64,000 nt of DNA, from positions 7,408,118 through 7,472,117 of the forward strand of contig NZ_JAIFZO010000002.1 in the NCBI RefSeq assembly GCF_026341275.1, in the 5' to 3' direction. This document shows positions 38,135 through 46,322 of the stretch, in pieces (the stretch's first letter is position 1; every line of letters starts with the position of its first letter). The notes below the pieces were generated by a model. It had not been told where the DNA came from. It ran no database searches and saw nothing but the letters and a program-made list of their open reading frames with translations. This DNA is from Streptomyces ortus (GTDB lineage Bacteria; Actinomycetota; Actinomycetes; Streptomycetales; Streptomycetaceae). Both the position numbers and the translations under genes were made by a program.

Positions 38135-39453
38135 GGGCGGAAGTCCTTCCCGCTGAGCAGGTGTTCTGTGCTGTTCTCTGTGCCGTGTGCTGTGCCGTGT
38201 TCCGTGCCGAGCAGGTCGTCGGCGGGGCACCGGCCCCGGGCGACGTAGCGCTCGGTGAACTCCGCGACCGCCCGCTGCACCTCGGTGCTCGCCCCGATCC
38301 TGGGCAGCGCTTCGGCGGCTGCCGCGAAACAGGTCACCGCCGCCTCCCGCAGCTCGGGATCGGCCAGGCCCGAGCGGGCGGCGGTCGTCCACAGCGGGTT
38401 GGTCGGAGCGGGCAGCGAGCCGGTCCGTTCGGCGAGCGGTTTCACCGTCCGGTAGGCGGTCTCGGCGGCTTCCGGGTCGTCGAACAGCGCCGCCGTCACG
38501 GCCAGCGGCACGATCCAGCCGTCGTCGCCCGGCTGCGCGTCGATCATGCGCAGCTCCAGGTGCCCGCGCGGACGCACCGGCGGGAACAGGGTCGTCTGGT
38601 GGTAGTCCAGGTCTTCCCGGCCCGGTGGTGCGTCGGACCGGGTCCACTCCCGGAAACTCAGCCCCTCCGGTACGTCCCAGGGACCGCTGGGCGCGCGGAC
38701 GCACATCACCGGAGCGTCCAGGACGTGCCGTGCCCAGGCGGCCCGCGGGTCGCCGTCGAGCGGCGGAGCACCGGTGCGGCCCGGATCCATGGCGGCCCAC
38801 AGGGACTGCCGGGTGGAGCGCCAGCCCGTGGGTCGGCCCCGGGCCATCGGGGAGTTGGCGAACGCGCCCACCAGGACCGCGCCCAGTTGGTGGGCCAGCC
38901 ACCAGCGGCGCCCGAGACCGAGCGGTCCCGGTTCCTCGTACCCGGCGTCCAGGCAGACCTGCACGGAGGCGGAGGAACACATCATGGCGCGGCCTTCCGG
39001 GCCGGCACGGTCGAGGCAGATCTCCATGGCGTCGTACCGCGGCTCATGGAGGAAGCGGGTGGGTTCGTGCCACGGGTCCTGGCCCAGTCCACAGAGGGCG
39101 AGACCCGCCTCGCGCAGTACCGCGCGTACGGCGTCGAGGTCGGCGGATACGGCTGCGATGCACTCCGTCAGGGAGGCGGCGGGTGCGGAGCTGAGTTCCA
39201 GCTGTCCGCCCGGTTCGACGGTGACCGTCGAACTCAGGGGCAGGGCCCGCACTGCGGCGTAGGCCGCTTCGCGACGTTCTGGTGGTACGGGGAGCCGCGG
39301 GGAGCGCGGCTCGTGGACGAGCCATTCGAGTTCCACACCGAGGAAGCGGGGCGGTCCGGTCTTGAAGCATATGCCGCGGACCAGTGCCTCCACTTCGGCC
39401 TCGGTGACGGTGGAGCGCCGGGGCTCCGTACAGTCACTCACCGAATCGGACAT
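38131..39453 (-). CDS. egtA: Gamma-glutamylcysteine ligase of ergothioneine pathway
   Basis: 440 residues from the ATG at 39453, chosen because GGAGGATC stands just upstream; an upstream in-frame ATG (39477) lacks a site. GCS2-family motifs GVELEWLVHE, EPGGQLELSSAP and FLHEPRYDAMEICLDRAGPE. Makes the gamma-glutamylcysteine consumed by EgtB. First gene of the operon egtABCD; no egtE-like beta-lyase follows, as is common in Streptomyces. The C-terminal tail GTEHGTAHGTENSTEH is low-complexity, encoded by a repeat-like stretch (38160-38210). Confidence 0.95.
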   Translation of the reverse strand: MSDSVSDCTEPRRSTVTEAEVEALVRGICFKTGPPRFLGVELEWLVHEPRSPRLPVPPERREAAYAAVRALPLSSTVTVEPGGQLELSSAPAASLTECIAAVSADLDAVRAVLREAGLALCGLGQDPWHEPTRFLHEPRYDAMEICLDRAGPEGRAMMCSSASVQVCLDAGYEEPGPLGLGRRWWLAHQLGAVLVGAFANSPMARGRPTGWRSTRQSLWAAMDPGRTGAPPLDGDPRAAWARHVLDAPVMCVRAPSGPWDVPEGLSFREWTRSDAPPGREDLDYHQTTLFPPVRPRGHLELRMIDAQPGDDGWIVPLAVTAALFDDPEAAETAYRTVKPLAERTGSLPAPTNPLWTTAARSGLADPELREAAVTCFAAAAEALPRIGASTEVQRAVAEFTERYVARGRCPADDLLGTEHGTAHGTENSTEHLLSGKDFRP

Positions 39454-39709
39454 GTCGGGATCCTCCTGAGATTCCATCCATGCCGTCGGGCCGGCTTCGG
39501 ATGGGCCGGCCCGACAGACGCTCGTCCCACCCAAGACCCTTGAGGCGATTCGCACAAGGGTGCGTATCACCGCTTTTGGGTGCGTGAAACTCTGTTGCGG
39601 CGCCCTACCAGGATCGCTCACCATGCGTTCATGAGCACGACGGGGGATGCGACGGGGGTAACAGGGGGATCGCGCGGGGCGCGAGCACGGCGCCTACAGG
39701 GGTGGCGCC

Positions 39710-40546
39710 ATGAGCGCACGGCTGCGCGCGATCGCACGGCACACGGAGGAGATCGTCGCGGCGGGTTCGTACCGCGCGTCCGGTGGGCGTGAGGTGTCGA
39801 TCGCCGCGGCGGTGGCCGCCGCCCGCGCGGGCACCCGCATGTACGGACCGGAGCCGCTGCGGACCGCGCGTGCCACCGGTCGTGCCGCCGTCGCGGACAC
39901 GTTCTTCGAGGTCACGGGCGAGAGCAGCCTGGCGGCGGCCCGCCGACTGACCGGTCCGGCCGCGGTGCTGAACTTCTCCTCGGCACGCAATCCCGGCGGG
40001 GGCTGTCTGAACGGCGCCCAGGCCCAGGAGGAGGCCCTGTGCCGGGCCTCCGCGCTCTACACGTGCGTGGTGGAGGTCCGCGCGTTCTACGACCACCACC
40101 GGACCCACCACGACGCCTTCTACACCGACCGGGTGATCCACTCACCGGCCGTCCCGGTCTTCCGCGACGACCGGGGAACGCTCCTCGACGAGCCGTTCAC
40201 CGCCGGATTCCTCACGGCCGCCGCCCCCAACGCGGGAGTGATCAGACGCACCATGCCGGAGCGCGTGGCCGAGCTGCCGCGCGCCCTCGCCTCCCGCGCC
40301 GAGCGGGTGCTGGAGACGGCCGAGGCGCACGGCTACCGCCGGCTGGTGCTGGGCGCGTGGGGCTGCGGAGTCTTCCGGAACGACCCGGCGCGGGTGGCGA
40401 GCACCTTCGCCACGCTCCTCGGGGACGGCGGACGCTTCGCCGGCACCTTCGAGCACGTGGTGTTCGGCGTCCTCGACCGTACGAGGGGAGCCGTGGTGCG
40501 GGGCGCCTTCGAGCAGGCGTTCAGGTCCGTTCAGCGCCAGCTGTAG
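39710..40546 (+). CDS. Microbial-type poly(ADP-ribose) glycohydrolase-like protein (TIGR02452)
   Basis: 278 residues of the macrodomain-related TIGR02452/DUF2263 family. Signature NFSSARNPGGGCLNGAQAQ followed by EEALCRAS gives the GGG...QEE catalytic loop of PARG-type enzymes. The rest fits the family: VTGESSLAAARRL, VIHSPAVPVFRDD, LVLGAWGCGVFRNDP. It should hydrolyse ADP-ribose from proteins or nucleic acid; cellular substrate unknown. Its 3' end overlaps the PemK-like gene by 16 bp, convergent. A 256-bp gap upstream, shared divergently with egtA, holds no gene. Confidence 0.88.
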   Translation: MSARLRAIARHTEEIVAAGSYRASGGREVSIAAAVAAARAGTRMYGPEPLRTARATGRAAVADTFFEVTGESSLAAARRLTGPAAVLNFSSARNPGGGCLNGAQAQEEALCRASALYTCVVEVRAFYDHHRTHHDAFYTDRVIHSPAVPVFRDDRGTLLDEPFTAGFLTAAAPNAGVIRRTMPERVAELPRALASRAERVLETAEAHGYRRLVLGAWGCGVFRNDPARVASTFATLLGDGGRFAGTFEHVVFGVLDRTRGAVVRGAFEQAFRSVQRQL

Positions 40547-40977
40547 CGCTCCCGCAGCCGGTGCACCACCAGGTTGAACCGCATCCGGTCCAGCGCGCAC
40601 GCCTCCCGGCGCATCCCCTTCTCGTGCAGCCGCAGCACCCGGTCCACGGCCACCCACGAGTCGCGCCCCGACCGGTCCCAGGGCCCGCTGCCGATCGGCA
40701 CCCACTCCCGGTCGCCGTGGTGCCCCTTGCTCGACAACCGCACGGCGAGGAACGTGTCGGCGCCCTCGCGGGCGACCACCAGTACGGGCCGGTCCTTGCC
40801 GCGCCCGTCGTTCTCCTCATAGGGCACCCACGTCCACACGATCTCGCCCGGGTCCGGGTCGCCGTCGTGCGCGGGGGAGTACTCGGTCCGCACGACCCCG
40901 ACCCGCCGCGGATCGGCCTCGACGGTGGCGGAGGGCCCGAATCGCCCAGGAACATCACGCTCGGCAGAAGCAGTCAC
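40531..40977 (-). CDS. PemK/MazF-family protein, no antitoxin visible
   Basis: 148 residues if the GTG at 40977 is used; another GTG at 41007 is in frame, and neither has a clear ribosome site. The PemK/MazF beta-barrel is recognisable: GEIVWTWVPYEENDGRGKDR, PVLVVAREGADTFLAVRLSS and a late DSWVAVDRVLRL. Family members are sequence-specific endoribonucleases acting as toxins, but many actinobacterial members are solitary. No antitoxin gene lies next to it. Substitutions relative to classic toxins cannot be judged by eye. Confidence 0.8.
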   Translation of the reverse strand: MTASAERDVPGRFGPSATVEADPRRVGVVRTEYSPAHDGDPDPGEIVWTWVPYEENDGRGKDRPVLVVAREGADTFLAVRLSSKGHHGDREWVPIGSGPWDRSGRDSWVAVDRVLRLHEKGMRREACALDRMRFNLVVHRLRERYSWR

Positions 40978-41023
40978 ACCGAACGTTAACCCGCCCCGCT
41001 CGCGCACTTTCAGGCGAGGGGTT

Positions 41024-41165
41024 CAGGGGCGCGGGGAACGGCGCAACTGCTGTTTTTGGGGGCGCGGGGAACGGCGCAACTCCTGTTTTTGGGGGCGCGG
41101 GGAACGGCGCACTCCGGCGCCAGCGGACCCGCACCCTTGCCTCAAGGGGCGCGGGGAAGGGCGCA
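41024..41165. repeat. Four copies of the interspersed GGGGCGCGGGGAACGGCGCA element, three as a 33-bp tandem
   Basis: Copies at 41024-41045, 41058-41078, 41091-41111 and 41143-41165, all in one orientation. The first three repeat every 33 bp and carry CTGTTTTTG spacers between them. Same core as the 16.9-17.3 kb cluster (there with GAACTGCGC or GAACGGCGC ends). Located between the PemK-like start and the flotillin stop; no gene. Confidence 0.93.
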
Positions 41166-41203
41166 CCCCTGCGCCAGCCGCCCGCACCCCCCAACTCCCC
41201 TCC

Positions 41204-42700
41204 CTACGACTCCCCGTCCAGGGGCACCCTCTTGGAGGAACTGCCCGCACCCCCCGAGGTGGCCCCGTTCACGGGCGAACCCCCACCCTTCACCCGCCCG
41301 TCCGCGTTCATGGACGCGAGCAACTGCCGGGCAAGCCCGAGCCCGGTCCCACCCATGGTCAGCGCCTTGGTGAACATGTCCGACATCCCCTCGGCCCCGT
41401 TCAGCAGCACCATGTGCTCGACGTTCCCGAAGGCCCCCGCGCCCGCCTTCACGATCTCCGGCCAGTTCTCCGCGAGTTGCTGCGCGACCACGGCCTCCTG
41501 GTTCTCGGCCAGTGCGGCGGCCCGCGCCGCGATGGCCGCCGCCTCCGCGAGCCCCTTCGCCCGCGTGGACTCGGCGATCGCGATCCCCCTGGCCTGCGCG
41601 GCGGCGGCCTCCGCCTCACCCGTGGCCCTGGTCGCCGTAGCGGCGGCGGCGCCCCGCGCCTTCGTCGCCTCGGCCTCGGCGCTCGCGGCCGTCGTGACCC
41701 GCGTCGCCTCCGCCGCGGCGGCCAGCTCCGTCTCCTTCGCCTTGGCCTGCGCCGCGGAGATCCGCACATCGCGCTCCGCCTCGGCCAGCGTGCGCTTCTC
41801 GTACGCCTTCGCATCCGCGGGCTTGCGGACGTCCGCCTGGAGCTGCTGCTCGCGCCGGTGCGCCTTCAGTTCGGCGACACGCGTCTCCTGGACCACGACC
41901 TCCTGGCGGGCCTGCGCCTCGGCGAGCGGTCCGGCCTGCCGCGACGTGGCCGCGGCGTTGTCGCGCTCCGCCTGGTACCCGGCCTGCAGGATCTCGCTGT
42001 CCCGGGTCGCCTCCGCCATCCGCGCGGCGGCCTGCTGTTCGGCCTCGGTGGCCAGCCGGTTGGCCTCGGCCTGCGCGATCCGGGCGTCCCGCTGGACGGC
42101 CGCCGCGTGCGGCATGGCCAGGTTCTTGATGTACCCGGTCGGGTCCTCGATCTCGTGGATCTGCAGCGAGTCGACGATCAGCCCCAGCTTCTCCATCTCC
42201 GTACCGCACGCGGCCCGGGTCTGCCCGGTGAGCTTGTCGCGGTCGCGGATCATGTCCTCGACGGTCAACCCGCCGACGATGGACCGCAGATGACCGGCGA
42301 ACACGTTGTGCACCCGCTCCGACATCAGCTTCTGCTGGTCCAGGAAGCGGCGCCCCGCGTTGGCGATCGACACGAAGTCGTCGCCCACCTTGAAGATGAC
42401 GACGCCCCGCACCTTGAGCGGGATGCCCTGGTGGGTCACGCAGTCCACGGACAGTTCGGTCTCGTTGAGGTCGAGCGAGAGTTTGCGCACCGCCTGGACG
42501 CCCGGCAGCACGAGCGTGCCCCGTCCGGTGACGATCCGGAAGCCCATGCCCTCCTCAAGGCCCTCCATGCGATGCTTCGAACCGGAGATGATCAGCGCTT
42601 CGTTGGGCTCCGCGACCCGCCACATGAGCTTGAAGACCACGACGATGAATACGAGCGCGAGGACCGCTGCCCCCGCCACGACGCCGACGATCATCGGCAT
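41204..42700 (-). CDS. Flotillin-like SPFH-domain protein
   Basis: 498 residues. One N-terminal membrane helix (VVAGAAVLALVFIVVVFKLMW), the SPFH/PHB domain about 30-215 (VAEPNEALIISG, LSVDCVTHQGIPLKVRGVV, LIVDSLQIHEIEDPTGYI), then a long Ala/Glu/Arg coiled coil about 220-420 of flotillin type and a C-terminal domain (VEHMVLLNGAEGMSDMF). Flotillins assemble on the membrane and organise microdomains. Co-directional with the small NfeD-like gene upstream (gap 145 bp), a standard pairing. Confidence 0.93.
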   Translation of the reverse strand: MPMIVGVVAGAAVLALVFIVVVFKLMWRVAEPNEALIISGSKHRMEGLEEGMGFRIVTGRGTLVLPGVQAVRKLSLDLNETELSVDCVTHQGIPLKVRGVVIFKVGDDFVSIANAGRRFLDQQKLMSERVHNVFAGHLRSIVGGLTVEDMIRDRDKLTGQTRAACGTEMEKLGLIVDSLQIHEIEDPTGYIKNLAMPHAAAVQRDARIAQAEANRLATEAEQQAAARMAEATRDSEILQAGYQAERDNAAATSRQAGPLAEAQARQEVVVQETRVAELKAHRREQQLQADVRKPADAKAYEKRTLAEAERDVRISAAQAKAKETELAAAAEATRVTTAASAEAEATKARGAAAATATRATGEAEAAAAQARGIAIAESTRAKGLAEAAAIAARAAALAENQEAVVAQQLAENWPEIVKAGAGAFGNVEHMVLLNGAEGMSDMFTKALTMGGTGLGLARQLLASMNADGRVKGGGSPVNGATSGGAGSSSKRVPLDGES

Positions 42701-42845
42701 TCGCCCCCTGTTGCCTGGTGCCCTGTCGGCACCGAACGAAGGGAGTGTGCGCCCGCGCGGACCCGTGGGTACAGAGCCCGACGCGGCCTTGGGACACCTT
42801 TGATACGTACTACACGCTCACATGGTCAAAGCGTCCGCGCGGGCT

Positions 42846-43064
42846 TCAACTGCCGTACGCGGGCGACACGTACACCGTGCGCGGCGGCAGGTACTCCACC
42901 ACCATGACCACCGTGCCCGACTCGATACGGTCCTTCGAGGAAGCGGCGTACGCGAGGAAGTGCTCGGCGCCGCCGCGCACCCGGACGATCACCTCGCCGA
43001 CGAGACCGGGCCCCACCGTGCCGGTGACCCGCCCCATGAGCCCCACCATCGACGCGTCGTCCAT
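42846..43064 (-). CDS. Small NfeD-like beta-barrel protein
   Basis: 72 residues from the ATG at 43064. The sequence MVGLMGRVTGTVGPGLVGEV followed by IVRVRGGAEHFLAYA and GTVVMVVEYLPPRTVYVSP matches the OB-fold C-terminal domain of NfeD proteins, which partner with flotillins. No membrane helix, so it is a soluble NfeD-C form. Lies directly upstream of the flotillin gene on the same strand. Confidence 0.75.
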   Translation of the reverse strand: MDDASMVGLMGRVTGTVGPGLVGEVIVRVRGGAEHFLAYAASSKDRIESGTVVMVVEYLPPRTVYVSPAYGS

Positions 43065-43197
43065 GCCGCCAAGCCTACGTGCCCACGGACCATGGACCGG
43101 GGTGCGGACCGAACTCCGTCCCGGCACCGCGTACCGCGAACGACGTGTGACGCGCGGCGATGGCCACGCGTCACCAGGAGCCGTGCGGGTGTGCCGG

Positions 43198-43761
43198 TCA
43201 GGCGGCGACGGGCGCGGTGGCCTCGCCGTGGATCCGGCCGATGACCTCGGTCAGCTGGGCGGCGACCTCGGCGTCGTCGGAGGGGTGCGTCTCGGCGAAG
43301 CGGACGACCGAGCCCGCGATGGAGAGCTTGATGTCCTCGAGGACCTTGGCGCCGGCGATACCGGCGGCCTTGCGGGCCTCGTCCTGCGCCCAGACGCCGC
43401 CGTACTGGCCGTAGGCGGTGCCGACCACGGCCAGGGGCTTGTCCTTGAGGGCACTCGCACCGAACGGGCGGGACAGCCAGTCGATGGCGTTCTTCAGGAC
43501 GGCCGGGATGGTGCCGTTGTACTCGGGCGAGAAGAGCAGGATGGCGTCGGCGCCGCCCGCGGCCTCGCGCAACCGGGCGGCGGCGGCCGGGACGTCGCCC
43601 TCGACGTCGATGTCCTCGTTGTAGAAGGGGATGTCGGCCAGGCCCTCGAACAGGTCGACCTCCGCGCCCTCGGGCGCGAGCTTGACGGCGGCCTCGGCGA
43701 GCTGGCGGTTGTGCGAGCCGGCGCGAAGGCTGCCGACGAGCGCGAGGATACGAACAGTCAT
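43198..43761 (-). CDS. NADPH-dependent FMN reductase
   Basis: 187 residues from ATG at 43761. Flavodoxin-like fold: LALVGSLRAGSHNRQLAEAA (FMN phosphate loop), LLFSPEYNGTIPAVLKNAID (characteristic SPEYN) and AVVGTAYGQYGGVWAQ. Reduces FMN or quinones or chromate-type substrates with NAD(P)H. Divergent from a TetR gene with paired GGACC palindromes between, so it is likely the TetR target. Confidence 0.93.
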   Translation of the reverse strand: MTVRILALVGSLRAGSHNRQLAEAAVKLAPEGAEVDLFEGLADIPFYNEDIDVEGDVPAAAARLREAAGGADAILLFSPEYNGTIPAVLKNAIDWLSRPFGASALKDKPLAVVGTAYGQYGGVWAQDEARKAAGIAGAKVLEDIKLSIAGSVVRFAETHPSDDAEVAAQLTEVIGRIHGEATAPVAA

Positions 43762-43801
43762 GGGGGGCTCCAAGGACGATGAAACATTGCCGTTACGATC
43801 C

Positions 43802-43848
43802 GGACCGGGGTCCGTTTAAAGTTCTACCAGTCAAACGGACCGCGGTCC
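43802..43848. promoter_or_regulatory. Two GGACCG(C/G)GGTCC palindromes in a divergent promoter
   Basis: GGACCGGGGTCC (43802-43813) and GGACCGCGGTCC (43837-43848) are 35 bp apart. The second is a perfect palindrome, the first has one central mismatch. They sit between the FMN reductase and TetR starts and are strong candidate TetR operators. Confidence 0.78.
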
Positions 43849-43879
43849 AGTTTTCTTCCCCCGGCGTTACGCTGTCTTC

Positions 43880-44542
43880 ATGTCCGCCTCCTTGCCGCCC
43901 CTCCCCAAGTCTCAGGAGTCCCTCGACGAGCCCGTTCTGCTGGAGCTCACCTCCGGCGAGGATGAGCCCTGCCTGCGTGCCGACGCGGCCCGCAACCGCG
44001 CCCGGCTGCTGGAGGCGGCCACCCGCCTGGTCGCGGAGCACGGCGCGGCCGGCGTCACGATGGAGGCGGTGGCCGTGGCAGCCGAGGTCGGCAAGGGAAC
44101 CGTCTTCCGCCGCTTCGGCGACCGCACCGGCCTGCTCATGGCGCTCCTGGACCACTCCGCCAAGCAGCTCCAGGCCGCCTTCCTCAGCGGACCGCCCCCG
44201 CTGGGCCCCGGCGCGCCGCCGGTCGAACGGCTGAGAGCGTTCGGGGGTGCCGTCCTGCGCCAGTCGGCCGAGCAGCTGGATCTGCAGCTGGCCGCCCAGC
44301 CGGAACCGGCCCGCCGCTTCTCGTTCCCGCCCCAGCGGTTCCTGACCGGCCACGTCACCCTGCTGCTGCGGCAGGCGGCGCCGGACGCCGACTGCGCCCT
44401 CCTCGCCCAGACGCTGATGGGGTACCTGGACCCCGCGCTGATCCACCACCTGACCAAGGAGTGCGGGATGCCGCTGGAGCGCCTGGAAGCGGGCTGGAAC
44501 GACCTGGTCGCACGCGTGACGCGTACGGAGCCGAATACCTGA
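43880..44542 (+). CDS. TetR family transcriptional regulator
   Basis: 220 residues. TetR HTH about 38-84: RLLEAATRLVAEHGAAGVTM, then AVAVAAEVGKGTVFRRFGDR. A 30-residue acidic N-extension (LLELTSGEDEPCLRADAARN) precedes it, common in Streptomyces. The C-terminal ligand domain is not specific. Divergent from FMN reductase; likely represses it and itself through the GGACC palindromes. A redox-active or electrophilic small molecule would be a natural inducer, but this is inference. Confidence 0.93.
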   Translation: MSASLPPLPKSQESLDEPVLLELTSGEDEPCLRADAARNRARLLEAATRLVAEHGAAGVTMEAVAVAAEVGKGTVFRRFGDRTGLLMALLDHSAKQLQAAFLSGPPPLGPGAPPVERLRAFGGAVLRQSAEQLDLQLAAQPEPARRFSFPPQRFLTGHVTLLLRQAAPDADCALLAQTLMGYLDPALIHHLTKECGMPLERLEAGWNDLVARVTRTEPNT

Positions 44543-44625
44543 CCCGTACCGAACCGAACAGGTGACCCGTACCGCGCCGCACCCCTGACGCGTACCGCGT
44601 CGCACTCCCGACGCGCCGGAACTGC
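44535..44625. repeat. Degenerate TGACSCGTACCG repeat
   Basis: Three approximate copies of a 21-24-bp unit containing GACCCGTACCG or GACGCGTACCG follow the TetR stop and lead to the LacI gene. No hairpin of note. Possible slippage product. Confidence 0.5.
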
Positions 44626-44686
44626 CCTGAGCGGAAAGCGACTTGGGTCGCCCCCGGCCCCGGGCCCGCGCGGGGCTTCTGCAAGG

Positions 44687-45733
44687 ATGCCGTACCTCAT
44701 GGTGCAGATACCGAAGACATCCGCCCCTCCGCAGCCCGCGCAGCGCTCCGTGCCGACGAGTGCCGACGTGGCCCGTCTGGCGGGCGTGTCACGCGCGACC
44801 GTCTCCTACGTCCTGAACAACACCAGCGCCGTACGGATCAGCGAGCCCACCCGCCGCCGTGTCCACCGGGCGGCCGAGGAACTCGGGTACGTGCCGCACG
44901 CCGCGGCCCGCAGTCTGCGCGCCGGGCACAGCCGCATGGTCCTGATGCCCGCGCCGGACGTGCCCGTGGGCCCGCTCTACAGCCAGTTCTTCAACGAACT
45001 CCAGTGGGCGCTCAGCCGCCTCGAATACACCGTCGTGCAGTACGGGGGACTGCGCCTGCGGGGTGACGAGGCGGCCCGCGCGTGGGCCGAGCTGCGGCCG
45101 GTCGCCGTACTGGCGCCCGGCGGGGGCCTCGGGCCGCGCGGCGTGTCCGTGCTGAAGCGTTCCGGCGCCCGGGCCGTGGTCACCATCGGTCCCGAACGCG
45201 TCGAGGGCGCCCACGCGCTCCTCATGGACCACCAGGAGGTCGGCCGCAGCGTCGGCGTGCACCTGCTGGCCCGGGGCTACCGCCGCGTCGGGGTGCTGGT
45301 GCCCGAGGACCGAGGTCTGGAGATCTTCTCCAGACCCCGCCTCGAAGGCGTACGGCAGGCCCTGGCCGGTACGGACGCCACGCTGACCGAGGTGCCGCTC
45401 GCCTTCGACGAGAAGGCCGCGGCCGATCTCGCGGGGCGCTGGCGCTCCCTCGGCCTGGACGCCGTCTTCGCGTACAACGACGAGTTCGCGATGCTGCTGA
45501 TGCGCGCGCTGCAGGACGAGGGGATCGGCATACCCGGCGAGACGGCCGTCGTCGGCGCGGACGACCTGATGCTGGGACGGCTCCTGCGACCGCGGCTGAG
45601 CACGGTCCACCTCCGGCTGCCGTCCGGGCGAGAGCTGGCCGAACTGGTCGACCGTGCGGTACGGGAGCCCGCGGGGGAGCCGGAGGCGCATGCGGTGCTG
45701 GGGGCGGAGGTCGTCCACCGCGAGTCGAGCTGA
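44687..45733 (+). CDS. LacI family transcriptional regulator
   Basis: 348 residues; ATG at 44687 (a second at 44699). HTH TSADVARLAGVSRATVSYVL followed by the hinge NNTSAVRISEPTRRRVHRAA and a periplasmic-binding-like effector domain (VLMPAPDVPVGPLYSQFF, FAYNDEFAMLLMRALQ, GADDLMLGRLLRPRLSTV). No sugar operon adjoins it; the downstream thioredoxin is convergent. Target unknown; it may act on a distant locus. Confidence 0.93.
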   Translation: MPYLMVQIPKTSAPPQPAQRSVPTSADVARLAGVSRATVSYVLNNTSAVRISEPTRRRVHRAAEELGYVPHAAARSLRAGHSRMVLMPAPDVPVGPLYSQFFNELQWALSRLEYTVVQYGGLRLRGDEAARAWAELRPVAVLAPGGGLGPRGVSVLKRSGARAVVTIGPERVEGAHALLMDHQEVGRSVGVHLLARGYRRVGVLVPEDRGLEIFSRPRLEGVRQALAGTDATLTEVPLAFDEKAAADLAGRWRSLGLDAVFAYNDEFAMLLMRALQDEGIGIPGETAVVGADDLMLGRLLRPRLSTVHLRLPSGRELAELVDRAVREPAGEPEAHAVLGAEVVHRESS

Positions 45734-45764
45734 CGGCGGACGGACGGACGGGCGGTCGTACGGG

Positions 45765-45805
45765 CGCCGGCCCGCCCGGGGCGTTCTGCCCCGGGCGGGC
45801 CGGCG
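45765..45805. terminator. Perfect 18-bp hairpin, bidirectional
   Basis: CGCCGGCCCGCCCGGGGC (45765-45782) pairs without mismatch with GCCCCGGGCGGGCCGGCG (45788-45805), loop GTTCT. Between convergent LacI and thioredoxin genes. Confidence 0.93.
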
Positions 45806-45813
45806 TGTCGCCG

Positions 45814-46200
45814 TTACTCGGCCTGCTGTCCCTGCTGCGCCTGCTGTTCCGCGACCGACTTGCGGACCTCGTCCATGTCGAGCTTGCGGGCCTGGCCGAT
45901 GACGTCCTCCAGGGCGGCCTCGGGCAGCGCACCCGGCTGGGCGAAGATCGCCACCTGATCGCGGATGATCATCAGCGTCGGGATCGACTGGATGTCGAAG
46001 GCCGCCGCCAGTTCCGGCTGCGCCTCCGTGTCCACCTTGGCGAACACCAGGTCGGAATTGGCCTCCGCCGCCTTCTCGTAGACCGGGGCGAACTGCCGGC
46101 ACGGGCCGCACCAGGACGCCCAGAAGTCGATCAGGACGAATTCGTTGTCCGTGACCGTCTGGTCGAAGTTCTCCTTGGTGAGCTCCACGGTGCTGGTCAT
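45814..46200 (-). CDS. Thioredoxin
   Basis: 128 residues from ATG at 46200. Active site FWASWCGPCRQFAPVYE with WCGPC, cis-Pro in SIPTLMIIRD. Cytosolic; no signal peptide. About 20 residues longer than typical TrxA because of a C-terminal tail SVAEQQAQQGQQAE, rich in Gln and likely disordered. Divergent from the disulfide oxidoreductase gene at 46323, suggesting a linked redox role. Confidence 0.96.
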   Translation of the reverse strand: MTSTVELTKENFDQTVTDNEFVLIDFWASWCGPCRQFAPVYEKAAEANSDLVFAKVDTEAQPELAAAFDIQSIPTLMIIRDQVAIFAQPGALPEAALEDVIGQARKLDMDEVRKSVAEQQAQQGQQAE

Positions 46201-46322
46201 GGCGTTGATTCCCTCTTCCCGGGGTCGGTGCGTGGCCGTCCTGCACAACGGCACCGACCGGCGCCGTATTCCGCGCGCCTACCCGTGTGGCCACGGCCCA
46301 CACCAACCACCAGACTGACCCC

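Noticed and set aside
39454..39709. Possible small gene between egtA and the PARG-like gene
   Set aside because: The only plus-strand frame (39580-39792) is Arg/Gly-rich without a ribosome site and runs into the PARG-like gene.
39710..40977. PARG-like plus PemK-like genes as an established defence or toxin-antitoxin system
   Set aside because: No antitoxin, convergent orientation and no phage or mobile genes nearby; kept only as a low-interest observation.
41024..41111. 33-bp regular repeats considered as a CRISPR array
   Set aside because: Repeat and spacer lengths do not fit: the 21-bp conserved part is followed by nearly identical 12-bp spacers, and no cas genes are present.
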